Origin: JBBIPA01 sp037443085
GTDB lineage: Bacteria > Chloroflexota > Dehalococcoidia > GIF9 > UBA5629
Length of the DNA stretch: 24,421 nucleotides
Direction of reading: 5' to 3'
NCBI GenBank assembly: GCA_037443085.1
Contig: JBBIPA010000034.1
Coordinates: forward strand, 1-24,421
Shown: positions 21,757-24,421 of the stretch, piece after piece
Position numbering within the stretch: the first letter of the stretch is position 1
Layout of the letters: every line of letters starts with the position of its first letter
Program-made: the position numbers and the translations under genes
The notes under the pieces: model-generated
What the model was told of the DNA's origin: nothing
What the model saw: only the letters and a program-made list of their open reading frames with translations
Database searches by the model: none

Positions 21757-24421
21757 ATGGCAGGCAAAAAAGATACGTCGAAAGCTAAAGGTGAAAGCAC
21801 GCGTGCCGGAGCTATACGCCAAAAAGACGGAGAAAAAACGGTTCTCAGGGCGCTTGGTCTCAGTGGCGGCATCTATGGAGGAGCCCCCTGTGCAGTTGAT
21901 GTCAAGGACGGTAAAATAGTCAGAGTCAGGCCATTGCACTATGACTGGAAGTACAATCCCAAACAATTCAACCCCTGGAAAATTAAAAAGGATGGCAAGG
22001 CTTTTGAACCATTCCTGAAAGCAGTACCCTCTCCATATTCATTAGCTTATAAAAAGAGAGTGTACTCCCCCAACAGAATCAAATATCCCCTCAAGAGAGT
22101 TGACTGGGACCCCAAAGGCGAAAGACATCCAGAGAACAGAGGAAAAAGTAAGTTCAAAAGGATTTCCTGGGATGAGGCTGCCAACCTTATTGCCAGTGAA
22201 ATCAAGAGGATACACAAGCAATATGGGCCTTTAGCTATTCTGGTACAGGGCGACGGGCATGGAGAGTGCAAGTTCATCCACGCTCCTCATGGTTGCTCAA
22301 CGAAGCTTCTTGATGTGATGGGAGGCTTCACCCAGCAGGTAAGAAATCCCGATAGCTGGGAGGGATGGTACTGGGGCTCAAAACATATGTGGGGAGACGG
22401 ACTTGTCGGTATGATGAGCCCTGCAGATAATATAGTAAAGGATATGACTGATAACTGCGATATGATTCTCTTCTGGGGCTGTGACCCGGAAACCACACCC
22501 TGGGGATTCCGAGGACAGCTTGCCAGCCGACTATGTTATTTCTGGTCGGAGATTGGCATAAAACAGGTTTATATCTGCCCTGATGTGAATTACGGTGCTG
22601 CGGTTCATGCCGATAAATGGATACCTATATTACCCAATACTGATGCTGCCCTGCAGTTAGCCATTATCTACATGTGGATAAAAGAAGGAACGTACGACAA
22701 GGAGTATGTCAAGACCCATACAGTTGGTTTTGACAAGGTAAAGGCTTATGTCATGGGAAAGGAAGATGGTGTTCCCAAGACACCTGAGTGGGCTTCTAAG
22801 AGATGTGGCGTGCCAGAATGGACCATCAAAGCACTGGCACGGGACTGGGCAAAGAAGACAGTATCCATAGCCCATTATTTTGGTGGGGGTATGGCACGAG
22901 GACCGTACTCGCATGAACCAGCCAGATTAGAAGTGGTACTGCTGGGGATGCAGGGATTGGGCAAGCCAGGAGTTCACCAGTCACAGATAGCATATGATGG
23001 ACTTCCCAGAAATGTGATTGGCGGAAAAGGCCATATGGGTATGTTCAACAATCTTATGAAGAATCCGGAGAGTGAGCCGCTTCTCAGACCCCATAAAACT
23101 ACCCCTACCGCCTGGGGCAAACAGCTTATCCCCAAGACCCTGATTCAGCATGCTATCATGAATCCACCTATTAACTTCTGGGGTACTGGTGCAATCGAGA
23201 CAAGCGTCGAAGACCAGTTTGTGAAGTACACTTATCCTATACCAAAGGAGAAAGGTGGCACCGAAATCCATATGATGTGGACGGATACTCCATGTCGCAC
23301 CACCTGTTGGAATTGTGGCAATGACACCATAGAAGCTATGAGAAACCCGAAGATAGAATGCATCGTTGCACAGCACCCCTGGCTGGAAAATGACGCTTTA
23401 TTTTCCGATATCATTCTTCCGGTCAGCACCACGCTGGAGGTGGAAGATATCATGCCGTGCTTCAAGCAGGGCGATAGCTTCCAGAGCGTCTTACTACAAA
23501 CACACGCTATTGACCACGTAGGCGAATCCAAGAGCGACTATGAAGTTGTTTGCGAAGTAGCCAAAAAGCTGGGGAAATACGAAGAGGTGACCGGCGGTAA
23601 AACAGTTCAGGAATGGCAAAAATTTATTTTCGAAAATATGGGCTTTGATAAGTTCGTTAGCTGGAAAGAGTTTAAGGAAAAGGGATACTACGTTTTTCCT
23701 TACGTCCAAGATTGGGAGAAAGACCCGGCCGGTTTTATAAAGTTCTATGAAGACCCGGAGGCGAACCCATTACCGACGCCATCAGGCAAGCTGGAGTTCT
23801 ATTCCGAGAGAATTGCTAAACACTTCCCTGATGATAAGGAGCGACCACCGATTCCCAAGTGGGTGGAGAAGAGCGAAATGCACGACGAGAGGGTTGGTAG
23901 CAAAAGGTCTAAGGTCTATCCCCTGCTGGTCATGTCCAACCATGGCAGGTGGAGGGTACATGCTCAGTGCGATGATATACCCTGGACCAGAGAGTGCTAT
24001 ACCTGCAAGGTCAAAGGCTGGGACGGCTATATGTATGAACCAGTCTGGATTCATCCCTCCGATGCCGAGGAGAGAGACATCCGTGATGGAGACATCGTCA
24101 AAACATTCAATGAGAGAGGAGCTGTACTTGGAGGCGCACGGGTCTGGGAAAGGATAATGCCCGGAGTGATATCAATAGACCATGGAGCCAGGGTTGACCC
24201 CATCATTCCTGGAAAGCTTGACCGAGGGGGAGCCATCAATACTATAGCTCCTGAGGGAATCGTCTCTAAGTATGCAGGGGGGCAAGCTACCAGCGGATAT
24301 CTAGTTGAAGTAGAGAAAGTCACTATGGCTGAGATGGAAGAGTGGAAAAAGCTCTATCCCGAGGCTTTTGCCAGAGAATATGACCCGGCTTCCGGACTCC
24401 GCTTCAATGGCTGGGTTGTCG
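21757..24421 (+). CDS. Transhydroxylase-like (TthL/AthL family) molybdopterin enzyme, catalytic subunit, 3' truncated by window
   Basis: The frame from the ATG at 21757 is open to the window end (888 codons, no stop). It belongs to the DMSO reductase superfamily and most resembles the large subunit of pyrogallol-phloroglucinol transhydroxylase (875 residues). Asp199-Ser200-Trp201 in RNPDSWEGWYWGSKHMWG matches the Mo-binding Ser175 segment of that enzyme, and His168 aligns with its His144. The positions matching its Tyr152 and Arg153 appear to be Ala176 and Pro177, so the substrate may differ. The N-terminus has one Cys (Cys45) where most relatives have four Fe-S ligands; transhydroxylase also lacks that cluster. 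No Tat signal is present, so it is cytoplasmic. GAAGGAGG precedes the ATG. An Fe-S beta subunit is expected just beyond the window. Confidence 0.85.
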   Translation, partial: MAGKKDTSKAKGESTRAGAIRQKDGEKTVLRALGLSGGIYGGAPCAVDVKDGKIVRVRPLHYDWKYNPKQFNPWKIKKDGKAFEPFLKAVPSPYSLAYKKRVYSPNRIKYPLKRVDWDPKGERHPENRGKSKFKRISWDEAANLIASEIKRIHKQYGPLAILVQGDGHGECKFIHAPHGCSTKLLDVMGGFTQQVRNPDSWEGWYWGSKHMWGDGLVGMMSPADNIVKDMTDNCDMILFWGCDPETTPWGFRGQLASRLCYFWSEIGIKQVYICPDVNYGAAVHADKWIPILPNTDAALQLAIIYMWIKEGTYDKEYVKTHTVGFDKVKAYVMGKEDGVPKTPEWASKRCGVPEWTIKALARDWAKKTVSIAHYFGGGMARGPYSHEPARLEVVLLGMQGLGKPGVHQSQIAYDGLPRNVIGGKGHMGMFNNLMKNPESEPLLRPHKTTPTAWGKQLIPKTLIQHAIMNPPINFWGTGAIETSVEDQFVKYTYPIPKEKGGTEIHMMWTDTPCRTTCWNCGNDTIEAMRNPKIECIVAQHPWLENDALFSDIILPVSTTLEVEDIMPCFKQGDSFQSVLLQTHAIDHVGESKSDYEVVCEVAKKLGKYEEVTGGKTVQEWQKFIFENMGFDKFVSWKEFKEKGYYVFPYVQDWEKDPAGFIKFYEDPEANPLPTPSGKLEFYSERIAKHFPDDKERPPIPKWVEKSEMHDERVGSKRSKVYPLLVMSNHGRWRVHAQCDDIPWTRECYTCKVKGWDGYMYEPVWIHPSDAEERDIRDGDIVKTFNERGAVLGGARVWERIMPGVISIDHGARVDPIIPGKLDRGGAINTIAPEGIVSKYAGGQATSGYLVEVEKVTMAEMEEWKKLYPEAFAREYDPASGLRFNGWVV

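Noticed and set aside
23747..24157. Second plus-strand frame inside the molybdoenzyme gene, possible frameshift
   Set aside because: The main frame stays open with recognisable family sequence throughout, so no frameshift is needed.

Overview
The window looks like an accessory catabolic region of a strict anaerobe. The best guess is a Dehalococcoidia-type Chloroflexota; some Desulfobacterota carry a similar gene set. The taxon is an inference. It rests on the Pro/Ala-rich linker after the lipobox of the TRAP binding protein and on the gene set: Fe-S flavoproteins, a NuoEF/NuoG-GltD electron module, a cluster-less transhydroxylase-type molybdoenzyme, URO-D and amidohydrolase-2 proteins. No tRNA, rRNA, CRISPR array or intact insertion sequence was seen.

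Region 1 (1-1271): the end of an unidentified gene, then a MazEF-type toxin-antitoxin pair (163-770) under a near-consensus promoter. It is followed by a scar holding the C-terminal end of a tyrosine recombinase (minus strand) abutting an unidentified plus-strand fragment.

Region 2 (1272-11633): eight co-directional genes behind one consensus extended -10 promoter. They encode a TRAP transporter (dctP, dctQ, dctM), an FAD-dependent reductase of the fumarate reductase fold that lacks the usual catalytic residues, an Fe-S flavoprotein, and a three-protein NAD(P)H-oxidising module: NuoE-like, NuoF-like, and a NuoG N-terminus fused to a GltD/NfnB-like flavoprotein. Each of the four longer gaps inside the operon can form a stem-loop. 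The inferred logic is import of an organic substrate, then its reduction with NAD(P)H electrons passed through Fe-S/flavin carriers.

Region 3 (11682-16411): a minus-strand pair, an amidohydrolase-2 protein and a CocE/NonD-type hydrolase with an unusual N-terminal domain. They diverge from a URO-D family gene. The shared intergenic region holds a perfect palindrome on the predicted -35 of the URO-D gene.

Region 4 (16486-20770): a GlcD/GlcF-type 2-hydroxyacid oxidase pair (minus) diverging from a group II PLP decarboxylase (plus).

Region 5 (20859-24421): a MarR regulator diverging from a large molybdopterin enzyme that runs off the window. The enzyme keeps the Asp-Ser-Trp motif and active-site His of pyrogallol-phloroglucinol transhydroxylase and lacks the N-terminal Fe-S cysteines, as that enzyme does. 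Three palindromes lie between the two genes; their half-site resembles the one upstream of the URO-D gene. Together this suggests a MarR-controlled anaerobic pathway for a (poly)hydroxylated aromatic or related carboxylic acid. That is the most interesting hypothesis here, but no substrate can be read from the sequence.
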